Positions 43,957-56,668 of a stretch of 64,000 nucleotides of DNA are shown one piece after another. The notes below the pieces were generated by a model. It saw only the letters and a list, made by a program, of their open reading frames with translations. It was not told the DNA's origin and did no database searches. The stretch's first letter is position 1. Each line of letters starts with the position of its first letter. The stretch is taken from NCBI RefSeq assembly GCF_000717875.1, contig NZ_JOCT01000004.1, forward strand, positions 248,001 through 312,000. Reading direction: 5' to 3'. This stretch comes from Streptomyces sp. NRRL S-455. GTDB lineage: Bacteria; Actinomycetota; Actinomycetes; Streptomycetales; Streptomycetaceae. Position numbers and translations under genes: made by a program.

Positions 43957-44597
43957 CCAACATGACCACGGCGCGAACCTCCCCTGTTCCCGAGGCCGCC
44001 CGCCCTCTGGGCCTGCGGGAGCGCAAGAAGATCAAGACCCGGCACGCGATCAGGCAGGCCACCTACGCCCTGGTCCGGGAGCAGGGGTACGACGCCACCA
44101 CCGTCGAGCAGATCGCCGAGCGCGCCGAGGTCTCACCGAGCACCGTCTTCCGGTACTTCCCCACCAAGGAGGACATCGTCCTCACCGACGAGTACGACCC
44201 CGTGTTGGAGGACCTGCTGCGCGAGCGCCCGGCCGACGAGCCCGTGCTGGAGTCGCTGCGGTGGGCGATCCGCGAGGCGATGACCCTGGCCCTGGCCGAC
44301 AACCCGGACTCCGGGCCGGACGAGACGATGCTCCGGTTCCGGCTCATGGCCGACGTGCCCGCGGTGCGCTCCCGGCTGCTGGAGAGCATGTCCGTCACCG
44401 GCCGCCTGCTGTGCCGGGCCCTGGCCGAGCGCACCGGCCGGGACGAGAACGACCTGGAGGTCCGGGTCTACGCCATGGGACTCATGGGCGCCCTGCTGGA
44501 GGCCACGCGGTACTGGGCCGAGGGGAACTTCCGCCAGGACCTGCCGGAGCTGCTCGACCGCACCCTCGCCACCTTCAAGGACCTGCCCCGCCGGTGA
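43953..44597 (+). CDS. TetR-family transcriptional regulator
   Basis: 214 residues. The N-terminal helix-turn-helix spans GLRERKKIKTRHAIRQATYALVREQGYDATTVEQIAERAEVSPSTVFRYFPTKEDIVL. The C-terminal ligand domain (SLRWAIREAMTLALADNP ... VRVYAMGLMGALLEATRYW) belongs to the group with a short acyl-like pocket. It overlaps the end of the truncated exporter gene by 4 bp and probably once controlled it; what it controls now is unclear. Confidence 0.88.
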   Translation: MTNMTTARTSPVPEAARPLGLRERKKIKTRHAIRQATYALVREQGYDATTVEQIAERAEVSPSTVFRYFPTKEDIVLTDEYDPVLEDLLRERPADEPVLESLRWAIREAMTLALADNPDSGPDETMLRFRLMADVPAVRSRLLESMSVTGRLLCRALAERTGRDENDLEVRVYAMGLMGALLEATRYWAEGNFRQDLPELLDRTLATFKDLPRR

Positions 44598-44663
44598 GGC
44601 CGGTACGGGGCACCGTCCGGGAAAACTCACCACCCCGGCAGTCCGCCGCCGTGACATCCTGAC

Positions 44664-45398
44664 GTGGTGAACGGTCCCGAGATCCACGTCGAGTTCGCAG
44701 CCGAGCTGCACGTCTTCGTCCCCCGGGCCCGGCGGGACGGCGCGGTGCGGGCCGCCACCGACGGCCTCTCCAGCCTCGGCCACGTCATCGAGTCGCTGGG
44801 CGTACCGCTGACCGAGGTGGGCGCGCTGGCCGTGGACGGCCGCGAGGTGCCGGTCTCACACGTCCCGGCGGCCGGCGAGTCGGTGACCGTACGGCCGGTC
44901 GCCCGGCCCCAGCAGGTGCCGGGCGCGCCTCTGCGGTTCCTCCTCGACGTGCACCTCGGCACACTGGCCCGCCGGCTGCGCCTCCTCGGCGTGGACACGG
45001 CCTACGAGTCGACCGACATCGGCGACCCGGCGCTGGCCGCTCGTTCGGCGGCGGAGCAGCGGGTCATGCTGAGCCGGGACCGGGGGCTGCTGCGCAGGCG
45101 CGAGCTGTGGGCGGGGGCGTTCGTGTACAGCACCCGGCCCGAGGAACAGCTGCGTGACGTCCTGGAGCGGTTCGATCCCGAGCTGTTCCCGTGGACGCGG
45201 TGCACGGCCTGCAACGGGGTGCTCCGCGAGGCCTCCAAGGACGAGGTCGCGAAGCAGCTCGAACAGGGCACGCATCGGACGTATGACGTGTTCGCTCGGT
45301 GCGCGGAGTGCGGCCGGGCGTATTGGAAGGGGGCGCACCACGAGCAGCTGGAGGCGATCGTGGAGCGGGCGCTCGCGCTCCGCGCGGAGCGCCCTTGA
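44664..45398 (+). CDS. Mut7-C RNase-domain protein with ThiS-like N-terminus
   Basis: 244 residues from GTG 44664 (another GTG follows at 44667). Residues 5-80 form a ubiquitin/ThiS-like beta-grasp domain (AAELHVFVP, GALAVDGREVPVSHV). Residues 85-240 form the Mut7-C (DUF82) PIN-like RNase domain: RFLLDVHLGTLARRLRLLGVDT, VMLSRDRGLL and a zinc ribbon with two CxxC pairs (CTACNGVLREA and CAECGRAYWKG). Bacterial members are predicted RNases of unknown target. Confidence 0.85.
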   Translation: MVNGPEIHVEFAAELHVFVPRARRDGAVRAATDGLSSLGHVIESLGVPLTEVGALAVDGREVPVSHVPAAGESVTVRPVARPQQVPGAPLRFLLDVHLGTLARRLRLLGVDTAYESTDIGDPALAARSAAEQRVMLSRDRGLLRRRELWAGAFVYSTRPEEQLRDVLERFDPELFPWTRCTACNGVLREASKDEVAKQLEQGTHRTYDVFARCAECGRAYWKGAHHEQLEAIVERALALRAERP

Positions 45399-45477
45399 TT
45401 CTTGAGAGCCGCGGGGAGCTGCGGGACCGTCGTGGCTGGTCGCGCAGTTCCCCGCGCCCCTTCGGGCGCACCCTTCT

Positions 45478-47511
<2,034 letters not shown>

Positions 47512-47725
47512 GGTGTCCATCCTGCCGCAGTACCCCGCCCGGCACGCGTCAGGCGGCGCGCGGGCGCCGCTCCCGACGCCCGGCCGACGCTCGCGCCGCA
47601 CCCCAACGCCCGAACCTCTTCACATAATCGGTCCGGGCACGCCCCCTCGCCCCGATGCGCCGTCCACAGCACACTTGACCAAGGAAACGACCAGAAAACG
47701 GTGTTTCGCCGGAGGGGGACGTGAC

Positions 47726-50700
47726 ATGCGGGACGGTCATCGGGCGGAGGCCGAGCGGCTGTTGGCGCGGGCCGTGGAGGAAGAGGTGCGTCGCACGGGC
47801 GGGCGCACCGACGGGAAAGTGCTGCTCGCACGGGCGCGTGGAGCGCTCGACGCGATGGCGCAGAGCGCGGCCGAGGAGTACGAGGCCTACACGCGGGCCC
47901 TGGACGAGGCGGCGGCCGGACAGCTGACCTTCGGGCAGCGGTACGCCCGGGAGGGCGCCGGGACGCCGCTGCTGGTCGCGGGGGTCGCGGCGCTCACGGC
48001 GGTCGTGGCCGACCTGGCCCTGGGCACGGGTGCCGGGACGGCGGTCGGCGCGGGCGTGACCGTCGGGGTCGTCGGCGCCGCGGCGACGGTCGTGAAGGTG
48101 GTCGGCTCGCATCTGCCGGCCGCGCACCGCCGGGCCGGCGCCGTGAGCCAGCCGGGCGGTCCGCAGCAGCTGCGGCTGCAGTGGCTGACGGCGCTGGAGG
48201 TGCGGGGCATCCGGCCGTTCCTGGACCAGCAGCGGGTGCTCGCCGCGTCCACCGGGCCGAAGCAGACGGGCCCGCGGCTGCGGGGCGCCGACAAGAGCGC
48301 GGCGGCGCGCGGGCGCAACGTGCTGGAGCAGTCCTTCGGGCAGCTTCCCGGGCCGGCTCAGCCGTTCGCGGGGCGGCGGCGGGAGCTGGCGCAGATCCGG
48401 CAGTGGGTGCAGGCGGCCCGGGCGAGCGCGGGGACCCAGCCGGCCGTGGTCGTCCTGCACGGCACGCCCGGCAGCGGCCGGACCACCCTCGCGGTGCACG
48501 CCACCCACGATCTGAGGGACTACTTCCGTGGCGCCTGCGTTGTCGACCTGCGTGCCGAAGGCCCGGGCGAGCCGCCGCTGTCCACCCGCAACGCCCTGCT
48601 GCACCTGCTCAACCGGCTCGGCGCGCCCCGTGAGCAGCTGCTGTTCCGCGAGCGTTCCTCCCCCGACCAGCAGGTCAAACGGCTCAGCGAGCTGTACCAC
48701 CAGCATCTGACGGGCCTGCCGGTGACGATCGTCCTCGACGACGCCTCGGACGCCGAGCAGGTCCGCGCCCTGGTACCGGAGCGGTCCGACAGTCTGGTGC
48801 TGGTGACCGCGCGGGGCCCGCTGGAGCTGGGCGACCTGCCCGCGCGGGTGCACCAGCTCGCGGTGGAGCCGCTGGACGCGGCGGGTGCGGAGGAGCTGCT
48901 GGGCGCGGTGGCGCAGGACCGTTCCGGGCCGTACGACGCCGAGTCCGCCGACCGGGTCCGGCAGTTGTGCGGCGGGCTGCCGCTGGCGCTGCGCGTCGCG
49001 GGGTCGTGCCTCGGCCCGCGCTCCCCACGCGTGCTGGCCACGGACCTCGGCGCGTACGGGCCGGTCGAGCCGGTCGAGCGCGCCCTGTGGCTGCGCTACA
49101 CCGACCAGTCGGAGACCGTACGGCGGCTGCTGCGCCGCCTCGCCCTGGCCGGCCGGGCCTCGCTCGGCGCGGCGGCGGCCGCCGCGCTGCTGGCCACCGA
49201 CGAGGCGGAGGCCACACGCCATCTGCAGGCCCTGAGCCGCGCCGGCCTGATCGACCCCGTGCGAGGTGACCGATACCGGCTCCACGACCTGGTCCGTGTC
49301 TTCGCCCAGGCCCGGCTCCTCGACGAGGAGGACCCGGCCGAGCGCGCGGCGGCGCAGGAACGGCTGATCGTGAACTACGCCGAGCTGGCCGACTCCGTAC
49401 TGCGCATGGTCGACGGCAACATGTCGACCCGCACGAACCGCTTCAGCCCGTACGGCTTCACCTCCCTCGACGAGGCGCTGCGCTGGCTGGACGACGAGTC
49501 GAGCTTCATCACGGCGGCGCTGCGGCACGCCGAGGGCGTGAACCAGGCGGCGGTCCTCAACCTCCTGGGCGCCCTGTGCGACTACTGCCTGCTGCGCGGC
49601 GACCTGTACCGCCTGGGCGAGATCAGCGAACTCGCGCAGGCGGTCGACGAGGGGCTGCTGGTCCGCTCGGTGCAGTGGCGCACCGGTATCGCGGCGCGGC
49701 AGCTCGGCGAGCTGGACAAGGCGCGTACGACCCTCGCCTCGGTCGTCGACCTGTACCGGGAGGCCCACCACGACGCGGGGGCCGCCCGGGCCCTGTGCTC
49801 CCTCGGCATCACCCTGCACCACCAGGGCAATCTGACGGAGGCGTCGGCGAAGCTCCGCGAGGCCCTGACGCTGCAGGCCCCACCCGAGCTCGCGACGGAC
49901 CGCGCCTGGACGATGCACGCCCTGGCGGCCGTCGAGCGGGACCGGGCCCGGGTGGCGGAGGCTCTGGAGCTGCTGACCGAGTCCCTGGTGCTGCACCGCC
50001 GGGGCGAGTCCGTGCACGGTCAGGCCTGGGCCCACTTCCAGCTCGGTCAGCTGGGCCTGCGCATGGGCGACGTCCCGCGCGCCGAGTCCGAGCTGCGTGC
50101 GGCGCTCGACCTGTACGGCCGGACCCGCGACGCCCGTGGCGAGGCCTGGGCGCTGACGCAGCTGGCCCGGGCCCGGCTGGTCGACGGGGACGCCTCCCCC
50201 GCGGTGGAGGAACTGCGCGGGGCGGCCGCCCGGCACCGGGACAACGAGGACGCGCGCGGCGAGGCCTGGACCCTCTACTACCTGGGCCAGGCGCTGGAGG
50301 AGACGGGCGACCTCGACCAGGCGGTCCGCGAGCTGGAACGCTCCCGGACGATGTTCTCCCGGATGCGGGACGTCTACGGTCTGGCCTGCGCCCGCCACCA
50401 CTCGGCCCGCGTCACCCGTGACCAGCGCGCGGCCCAGACGGGCTCCCTGCGCAACTCGGGCTTCGCCCGCCAGCTCCTGGTCGACGCCCGCGCCGACTTC
50501 CAGCGCATCGGTGTCGCCCACGGCGAGGCCTGGACCTGCCTGGAACTGGCGGTCGTGGACGCGGGCAACGCCCGCACCCAGCAGGCGCTGGCCCTGTGTG
50601 ACGAGGCGGTCGGGCTCTTCACGTCGTACGGGGACCGCCGGGGTGAGGACTGGGCGCGCTTCCTGCGCTGCACCCTCCTCCCCTACGCGGCACCCGGCGG

Positions 50701-50923
50701 CTTCGAGGTCGGCACGGCCGTGGCCCAGGAGGAACTGGCCCGGCTGTCCCGGGCGGCCCATCCACTGCGGGACGAGAAGCTCGACGAGTACATCGACGCC
50801 TGGGCGCTGCTGCTGGAGCGGGGAGTGAGCCTGGAGGCCGGGTGGCAGGCCTGGGGGCTCGGGATGACACCCAGCCGGCACGCGCGGGAGGTGATGGGCG
50901 TGCCGGTGGACCCGGAGGCGTAG
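47726..50923 (+). CDS. STAND-type NB-ARC/TPR protein with N-terminal membrane hairpin
   Basis: 1065 residues. The start ATG at 47726 has GGAGGGGG eight bases upstream. Residues 74-130 hold two hydrophobic helices (TPLLVAGVAALTAVVADLAL, GVTVGVVGAAATVVKVVG). Residues 215-560 form an NB-ARC ATPase. The P-loop reads HGTPGSGRTTL, with Arg where Lys is usual; Walker B is VTIVLDDASD. Residues 600-1030 are TPR-like repeats (GEAWALTQLARARL, GEAWTLYYLGQALEETG). There is no DNA-binding domain, unlike AfsR/SARP relatives. It may be a membrane-tethered signal or defence ATPase; the function is unknown. Confidence 0.8.
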   Translation: MRDGHRAEAERLLARAVEEEVRRTGGRTDGKVLLARARGALDAMAQSAAEEYEAYTRALDEAAAGQLTFGQRYAREGAGTPLLVAGVAALTAVVADLALGTGAGTAVGAGVTVGVVGAAATVVKVVGSHLPAAHRRAGAVSQPGGPQQLRLQWLTALEVRGIRPFLDQQRVLAASTGPKQTGPRLRGADKSAAARGRNVLEQSFGQLPGPAQPFAGRRRELAQIRQWVQAARASAGTQPAVVVLHGTPGSGRTTLAVHATHDLRDYFRGACVVDLRAEGPGEPPLSTRNALLHLLNRLGAPREQLLFRERSSPDQQVKRLSELYHQHLTGLPVTIVLDDASDAEQVRALVPERSDSLVLVTARGPLELGDLPARVHQLAVEPLDAAGAEELLGAVAQDRSGPYDAESADRVRQLCGGLPLALRVAGSCLGPRSPRVLATDLGAYGPVEPVERALWLRYTDQSETVRRLLRRLALAGRASLGAAAAAALLATDEAEATRHLQALSRAGLIDPVRGDRYRLHDLVRVFAQARLLDEEDPAERAAAQERLIVNYAELADSVLRMVDGNMSTRTNRFSPYGFTSLDEALRWLDDESSFITAALRHAEGVNQAAVLNLLGALCDYCLLRGDLYRLGEISELAQAVDEGLLVRSVQWRTGIAARQLGELDKARTTLASVVDLYREAHHDAGAARALCSLGITLHHQGNLTEASAKLREALTLQAPPELATDRAWTMHALAAVERDRARVAEALELLTESLVLHRRGESVHGQAWAHFQLGQLGLRMGDVPRAESELRAALDLYGRTRDARGEAWALTQLARARLVDGDASPAVEELRGAAARHRDNEDARGEAWTLYYLGQALEETGDLDQAVRELERSRTMFSRMRDVYGLACARHHSARVTRDQRAAQTGSLRNSGFARQLLVDARADFQRIGVAHGEAWTCLELAVVDAGNARTQQALALCDEAVGLFTSYGDRRGEDWARFLRCTLLPYAAPGGFEVGTAVAQEELARLSRAAHPLRDEKLDEYIDAWALLLERGVSLEAGWQAWGLGMTPSRHAREVMGVPVDPEA

Positions 50924-50983
50924 CGCATGCGGCACCCGTCGGCGGCGGACGGCCACCGACGGGTTTCGCCCCGGTGAGGGGCG

Positions 50984-51295
50984 TCAGCCCTGCTTCTTGC
51001 CCTGGCCGGAGGCCTCGGCGCCCGCGGACTCGGCAGGCCCGGACTCGGCGGGCCCGGACTCGGCGGGCCCGGACTCGGCAGGCCCGGATTCCGCCTGCTC
51101 GGCCTTCGGGTCGGGGGCCTGGGTGAAGTCGACCCGGTTCATGTGCCGGTTCATCGACTTCATCAGGCCCCACACCGCCAGTGCCATCACCGCGAAGACG
51201 ATGAAGCCGAGAACGCCGGGGGTGACCTTGTCCTCGTCGACCTCCTTGGCGAGGGAGACGAGGTGCGTCATTGCCAGGCTTGCGCTTGCGCTCAT
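50984..51295 (-). CDS. Small membrane protein with AESGP tandem repeats
   Basis: 103 residues from ATG 51295, one base after the mca stop (TGACATG). A single membrane helix (PGVLGFIVFAVMALAVWGLMKSM) is followed by a basic turn (NRHMNRV) and an Ala/Glu/Ser/Gly/Pro tail with four AESGP repeats from a 15-bp DNA repeat at about 51025-51090. It is probably co-transcribed with mca. Homologues next to mca are common in Streptomyces; the function is unknown and the repeat number should vary. Confidence 0.75.
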   Translation of the reverse strand: MSASASLAMTHLVSLAKEVDEDKVTPGVLGFIVFAVMALAVWGLMKSMNRHMNRVDFTQAPDPKAEQAESGPAESGPAESGPAESGPAESAGAEASGQGKKQG

Positions 51296-51296
51296 G

Positions 51297-52178
51297 TCAG
51301 GCATTGTCGCGGACGCCCGCGAAGAGGTCGTCCTCGGGGAGGGAGGTATCGACGAGGGACTTCGCCAGCTCGTATTCCTCCGTCGGCCAGACCTCCTTCT
51401 GGATCTCCATCGGCACCCGGAACCAGCCCCCGTCCGGGTCGATCTGCGTGGCGTGCGCGATCAGCGCCTTGTCGCGGATCTCGAAGAAGTCGGCGCAGGG
51501 GACGTGCGTGGTCAGCGTGCGCTCGTTGCGGCCGAACTCGTCCCAGCGCTTGAGCCACTCCCCGTACGGCGACTCCAGGCCCCGGTCCAGCAGCGCCTGG
51601 TGCAGCGCCTCGGTGCGCGGGCGGTTGAAGCCCTGGTTGTAGTACAGCTTCTGCGGCTGGTAAGCGGGGCCGTACTCCGCCTCCGGGTACTTCTCGGTGT
51701 CCGCCGCGCCCTCGAACGCCACCATCGAGATCTTGTGGGTCATGATGTGGTCGGGGTGCGGGTAGCCGCCGTTCTCGTCGTAGGTGGTGATCACCTGGGG
51801 GCGGAAGGAGCGGATCTTCCGCACCAGCTCGCCGGCCGCGTGGTCGACGTCCTCCAGGGCGAAGCAGCCCTCCGGCAGCGGCGGCAGCGGGTCGCCCTCG
51901 GGCAGGCCCGAGTCGACGAAGCCGAGCCACTCCTGCTTGACGCCGAGGATCTCCCGGGCCTCGTCCATCTCCTTCTTGCGTACCTCGTGGATGTGCTCCT
52001 CGATGTACTTGTCGCCCTGCAGCTTCGGATTGAGGATGGAGCCGCGCTCCCCGCCCGTGCAGGTCACGACCAGCACGTCCACCCCCTCGGACACGTACTT
52101 CGCCATGGTCGCCGCGCCCTTGCTCGACTCGTCGTCGGGGTGGGCGTGAACGGCCATCAGTCGCAACTGGTCAGTCAA
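51297..52178 (-). CDS. mca: Mycothiol S-conjugate amidase
   Basis: 293 residues from TTG 52178, preceded by GAGG. The LmbE-like domain shows the zinc motif AHPDDE (VHAHPDDESSKG), the Mca signature TGGERGSILNPKL and YPHPDH as the distal metal ligand. Mca splits mycothiol S-conjugates of toxins and antibiotics into a mercapturic acid and glucosaminyl-inositol. It differs from MshB by the length and the LNPKLQGD segment. Mycothiol genes mark Actinobacteria. Confidence 0.95.
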   Translation of the reverse strand: MTDQLRLMAVHAHPDDESSKGAATMAKYVSEGVDVLVVTCTGGERGSILNPKLQGDKYIEEHIHEVRKKEMDEAREILGVKQEWLGFVDSGLPEGDPLPPLPEGCFALEDVDHAAGELVRKIRSFRPQVITTYDENGGYPHPDHIMTHKISMVAFEGAADTEKYPEAEYGPAYQPQKLYYNQGFNRPRTEALHQALLDRGLESPYGEWLKRWDEFGRNERTLTTHVPCADFFEIRDKALIAHATQIDPDGGWFRVPMEIQKEVWPTEEYELAKSLVDTSLPEDDLFAGVRDNA

Positions 52179-52326
52179 GACTCAATCCTCAGTAAGTCGG
52201 CGCCCTGTGTGCGTCGGCGCAATCAGCGGCTTCTATAGTGACCGAACCGGAGGGCGAATAATTCCGGGACCGGGTCCCGGGAGCCTTTTCGGGACGCTTG
52301 TCCCGGCCCCGTTCTGGAGGACGATC

Positions 52327-52725
52327 ATGACGACGGCGAGCACGAGACCGCCCGAGGGCCGGTACGGCCGTACCTCGGACGAGCGCGCCGACCGCACGCT
52401 CAAGGTCGTCGGCGCCGTCCTCGCCGCGGCGCTGCTGGGGCTCGTCGGCTGGTTCGGCTACCACTACGTCGCCAAGAACGAGATCAGCGCCGAGGTGATC
52501 AGCTTCGAGCCCGGCAAGGAGTCCGTGCGGGTGCACCTGGAGGTCCGCAAGGACGCCGGCACGGACGGCTACTGCACGGTGCGCTCCCAGGCCGAGGACG
52601 GCGCCGAGGTGGGCCGTGCCGACTTCCGCTTCGACGGGGACGCCACCCGCGTCGACAAGGTCGTCACGCTGCGTACGACCTCTCCGGGGACGACGGCCGA
52701 GCTACTGGGCTGCCACGCCGGTTGA
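52327..52725 (+). CDS. DUF4307 membrane protein
   Basis: 132 residues from ATG 52327 with GGAGG six bases upstream. An N-terminal basic segment (RYGRTSDERADRTLK) and one membrane helix (VVGAVLAAALLGLVGWFGYHYV) lead into an exported beta domain (SAEVISFEPGKESVRVHLEVRKD ... TVRSQAEDGAEVG). The domain has two cysteines that could pair. It is transcribed divergently from mca and lies upstream of greA. The function is unknown; the family is typical of Actinobacteria. Confidence 0.85.
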   Translation: MTTASTRPPEGRYGRTSDERADRTLKVVGAVLAAALLGLVGWFGYHYVAKNEISAEVISFEPGKESVRVHLEVRKDAGTDGYCTVRSQAEDGAEVGRADFRFDGDATRVDKVVTLRTTSPGTTAELLGCHAG

Positions 52726-52901
52726 CGACAACAGGTCACCTGGAATACGTAGGGCCTGACCTGCGTTGACGTGAATCTGGTCGCTTATGTCCTCCCCCTT
52801 GGGCCCCTGAATTGTTAGGCTCGTGGTTTCGCCCATCCGTGAAGGAACATGCTTCTGGGTAGGGCGATGCTTTGTATTCCCAGTACCTACGAGGAGCACC
52901 T

Positions 52902-53399
52902 GTGACCCAGACCAGCGAGAACGTCACCTGGCTGACCCAGGAGGCGTACAACAAGCTCAAGGCTGAGCTTGAGTACCTTACTGGTCCCGCGCGGGCGGAG
53001 ATCTCCGCGAAGATCGCCGCTGCGCGCGAGGAGGGCGACCTGCGTGAGAACGGCGGGTACCACGCGGCCAAGGAGGAGCAGGGCAAGCAGGAACTCCGTG
53101 TGCGCCAGCTCACCCAGCTCCTCGAGAGCGCCAAGGTCGGCGAAGCGCCTGCGGCGAATGGTGCGGTGGCTCCCGGCATGGTCGTCACCATCGCGTTCGA
53201 CGGCGACGAGGACGACACGCTGACGTTCCTCCTCGCCTCCCGCGAGTACGCGAGCGCCGACATCGAGACGTACTCCCCGCAGTCTCCGCTGGGCACCGGC
53301 GTGATCGGCCACAAGGTCGGCGAGGACGCGGAGTACGAGCTGCCGAACGGCAAGAAGGCCTCGGTCAAGATCCTCAAGGCCGAGCCGTACGAGGGCTGA
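52902..53399 (+). CDS. greA: Transcription elongation factor GreA
   Basis: 165 residues from GTG 52902 with GAGGAG five bases upstream. The N-terminal coiled coil carries the acidic tip GDLRENGGYHAAKEEQG that reaches the RNA polymerase active site, and the C-terminal FKBP-like domain ends SPLGTGVIGHKVGEDAEYELPNGKKASVKILKAEP. GreA restarts backtracked polymerase by stimulating transcript cleavage. A hairpin follows at 53424-53454. Confidence 0.95.
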   Translation: MTQTSENVTWLTQEAYNKLKAELEYLTGPARAEISAKIAAAREEGDLRENGGYHAAKEEQGKQELRVRQLTQLLESAKVGEAPAANGAVAPGMVVTIAFDGDEDDTLTFLLASREYASADIETYSPQSPLGTGVIGHKVGEDAEYELPNGKKASVKILKAEPYEG

Positions 53400-53423
53400 C
53401 CGGCCCCCCAACGAGCTTTGGCG

Positions 53424-53454
53424 TGCCCCCGGCGTCCTCAGGGCGCCGGGGGCA
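53424..53454. terminator. Bidirectional terminator between greA and the ABC permease gene
   Basis: TGCCCCCGGCG (53424-53434) pairs perfectly with CGCCGGGGGCA (53444-53454). It lies between two converging genes, 25 bp after greA and 4 bp beyond the permease stop, and can serve both. Confidence 0.8.
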
Positions 53455-53457
53455 TCG

Positions 53458-54315
53458 TCACGCCGTCGCGGACCGGTACTTGCGCACCGCCAGTGTCCGG
53501 AAGACGACCAGGATCAGCACCGAGTAGATCAGCGAGGCCCAGACGGGGTGCTGCATGGGCCAGGCGTCCGACGCCGACTGGCCCGGGTTGGCGAACAGCA
53601 CACGGCAGGCCTGGACCGTGGCGCTGAAGGGGTTCCACTCGGCGATGTGCCGCAGCCAGGGCGTCATATGGCTGGTGTCCACGAACGCGTTCGAGATGAA
53701 CGTGACCGGGAAGAGCCAGATCAGCCCGCTGGACGTGGCCGCCTCGGGGGTCCGGACGGACATGCCGATCAGGGCGCCGATCCAGGTGAACGCGTAGCCG
53801 AGCAGGAGCAGCAGGCCGAAGGCCGCGAGGACCCTGGCGGCGTTGGTGTCGCCGTCCGACCCGACGCGCCAGCCGACCAGGAGGGCGACCACCGCGAGGA
53901 CGACCAGGGTGAGGGCCGTCTGCACGGAGTCGGCGAGGGTGCGTCCGGTGAGCACCGCGCCGCGTGCCATGGGCAGGGAGCGGAAGCGGTCGATGAGGCC
54001 CTTGTGCATGTCGTCGGCGATGCCGGCGCCGGAACTCGCGGTGGCGAACGTGACGGTCTGCGCGAAGATGCCGGCCATCAGGAAGTTCTTGTAGTCGGCG
54101 GCGCTGGTGCTGCTGCCGATCTGCATGGAACCGCCGAAGACGTAGGTGAACAGCACCACGAACATGATCGGCTGGATCAGCCCGTAGATGATCATCTCCG
54201 GGATCCGGGACATGCGGATCAGGTTGCGTTTCGCCACGACCATCGAGTCCCGGATCGACTGGCTGACCGGGTTCGCGGCCGGCGCGACCCGCACGGCGTC
54301 GGTGACGGCGCTCAC
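53458..54315 (-). CDS. ABC-2 type transporter permease, DrrB-like
   Basis: 285 residues from GTG 54315, whose GTGA overlaps the stop of the intact reading of the ATPase gene. Six membrane helices and the motif FGGSMQIGS...YKNFLMAGIFAQTVTFA, then HKGLIDRFRSLPMARGAVLTGRTLAD, are typical of DrrB-type drug export permeases. The substrate is unknown. Its partner ATPase is encoded just upstream but appears frameshifted near its end. Confidence 0.88.
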   Translation of the reverse strand: MSAVTDAVRVAPAANPVSQSIRDSMVVAKRNLIRMSRIPEMIIYGLIQPIMFVVLFTYVFGGSMQIGSSTSAADYKNFLMAGIFAQTVTFATASSGAGIADDMHKGLIDRFRSLPMARGAVLTGRTLADSVQTALTLVVLAVVALLVGWRVGSDGDTNAARVLAAFGLLLLLGYAFTWIGALIGMSVRTPEAATSSGLIWLFPVTFISNAFVDTSHMTPWLRHIAEWNPFSATVQACRVLFANPGQSASDAWPMQHPVWASLIYSVLILVVFRTLAVRKYRSATA

Positions 54316-55288
54316 TTCACGGCCTCCTTGGCGTTGTCCTCGTCCTTCGCCTCGGCCACGTGTCCCGTCAGGGACAGGAAGACGTCGTCGAGGGTCGGCC
54401 TGCGCAGACCGATGTCGTCGATCTCGATGCCCCGCGTGTCCAGTCGCGGATGATCTCGGCGAGGAGCTTGGCGCCGCCGGTCACGGGCACGGTGAGCTTG
54501 CGCATGTGCTCCTCGACCGTGGTGTCGCCCTTGCCGAACCCGGCGAGGACCTCCGCGGCGGTCCGCATGTGCTCGCGCTCGTGCACCACGACCTCGACGC
54601 GTTCGCCGCCGGTGCGGGCCTTGAGCTGGTCGGAGGTGCCCTGGGCGATGACCCGGCCCTGGTCGACCACCGCGATGTCGTGCGCGAGGTGGTCGGCCTC
54701 CTCCAGGTACTGGGTGGTCAGCAGCAGCGTCGTACCGCCGGAGACCAGTTGCTTGATGACCTCCCACAGCTGCTGGCGGTTGCGCGGGTCGAGGCCGGTC
54801 GTCGGCTCGTCCATGAACATCACGGGCGGTGAGACGACGAGGGCCGCGGCGAGGTCGAGCCGGCGGCGCATGCCTCCGGAGTAGGTCTTGGTGGGGCGGT
54901 CGGCGGCGTCCGCGAGGTGGAACTGCTCCAGCAGCTCGGCCGCACGCTCCTTCGCCGCCTTCGCCCTCATCTGGTAGAGCTGGCCGACCATCTGCAGGTT
55001 CTCGCGGCCGGTCAGGTACTCGTCGACGGCGGCGAACTGGCCGGACAGGCCGATGGAGCGGCGGACGGCGTCGGGCTGCTTCAGCACGTCGATGCCCGCG
55101 ACGACGGCCCGTCCGCTGTCGGGCCGCAGCAGGGTGGTCAGGCAGCGGACGGTGGTCGTCTTGCCCGCGCCGTTCGGCCCGAGCAGGCCGAGGACCGTGC
55201 CCTCGGGCACGTCGAGGTCGACGCCGTCCAAGGCCCTGACGTCACCGAAGGTCTTGACCAGACCTTCGGCATAGATGGCGCCTGGCAT
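54312..55288 (-). pseudogene. ABC transporter ATPase, DrrA-like, with a C-terminal frameshift
   Basis: The start ATG at 55288 has GGAG six bases upstream. Walker A is GLLGPNGAGKTTT, the signature YSGGMRRRLDLAAALVVSPP, Walker B VMFMDEPTTGLDP. The frame is normal up to LLAEIIRD, then one base is missing near 54441-54448. As read, the frame runs on to a stop at 54368 with unrelated sequence. In the next frame the family ending appears intact (LDTRGIEIDDIGLRRPTLDDVFLSLTGH) and stops at 54312, overlapping the permease start. So a single-base loss, real or a sequencing error, breaks the last ~45 residues. Confidence 0.8.
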
Positions 55289-55438
55289 ATGAGTCTCCAC
55301 GTCTTCGGGGATCGCCGGACAAGTGGTGAGTGATGCGTCGCACCGACACACCATAACGCGATGTATCGCGTCTCACAATCGGTTTTTCCGCGTCTCGTTC
55401 CGGGGAGAGAAAGGATCTTGACGGGCCGGCGCGCCGGC

Positions 55439-56668
<1,230 letters not shown>

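Noticed and set aside
47549..50956. 1135-codon minus-strand open frame opposite the NB-ARC/TPR gene
   Set aside because: The plus strand shows a ribosome site, a P-loop and TPR repeats. The minus-strand product is low in acidic residues and has no domain.
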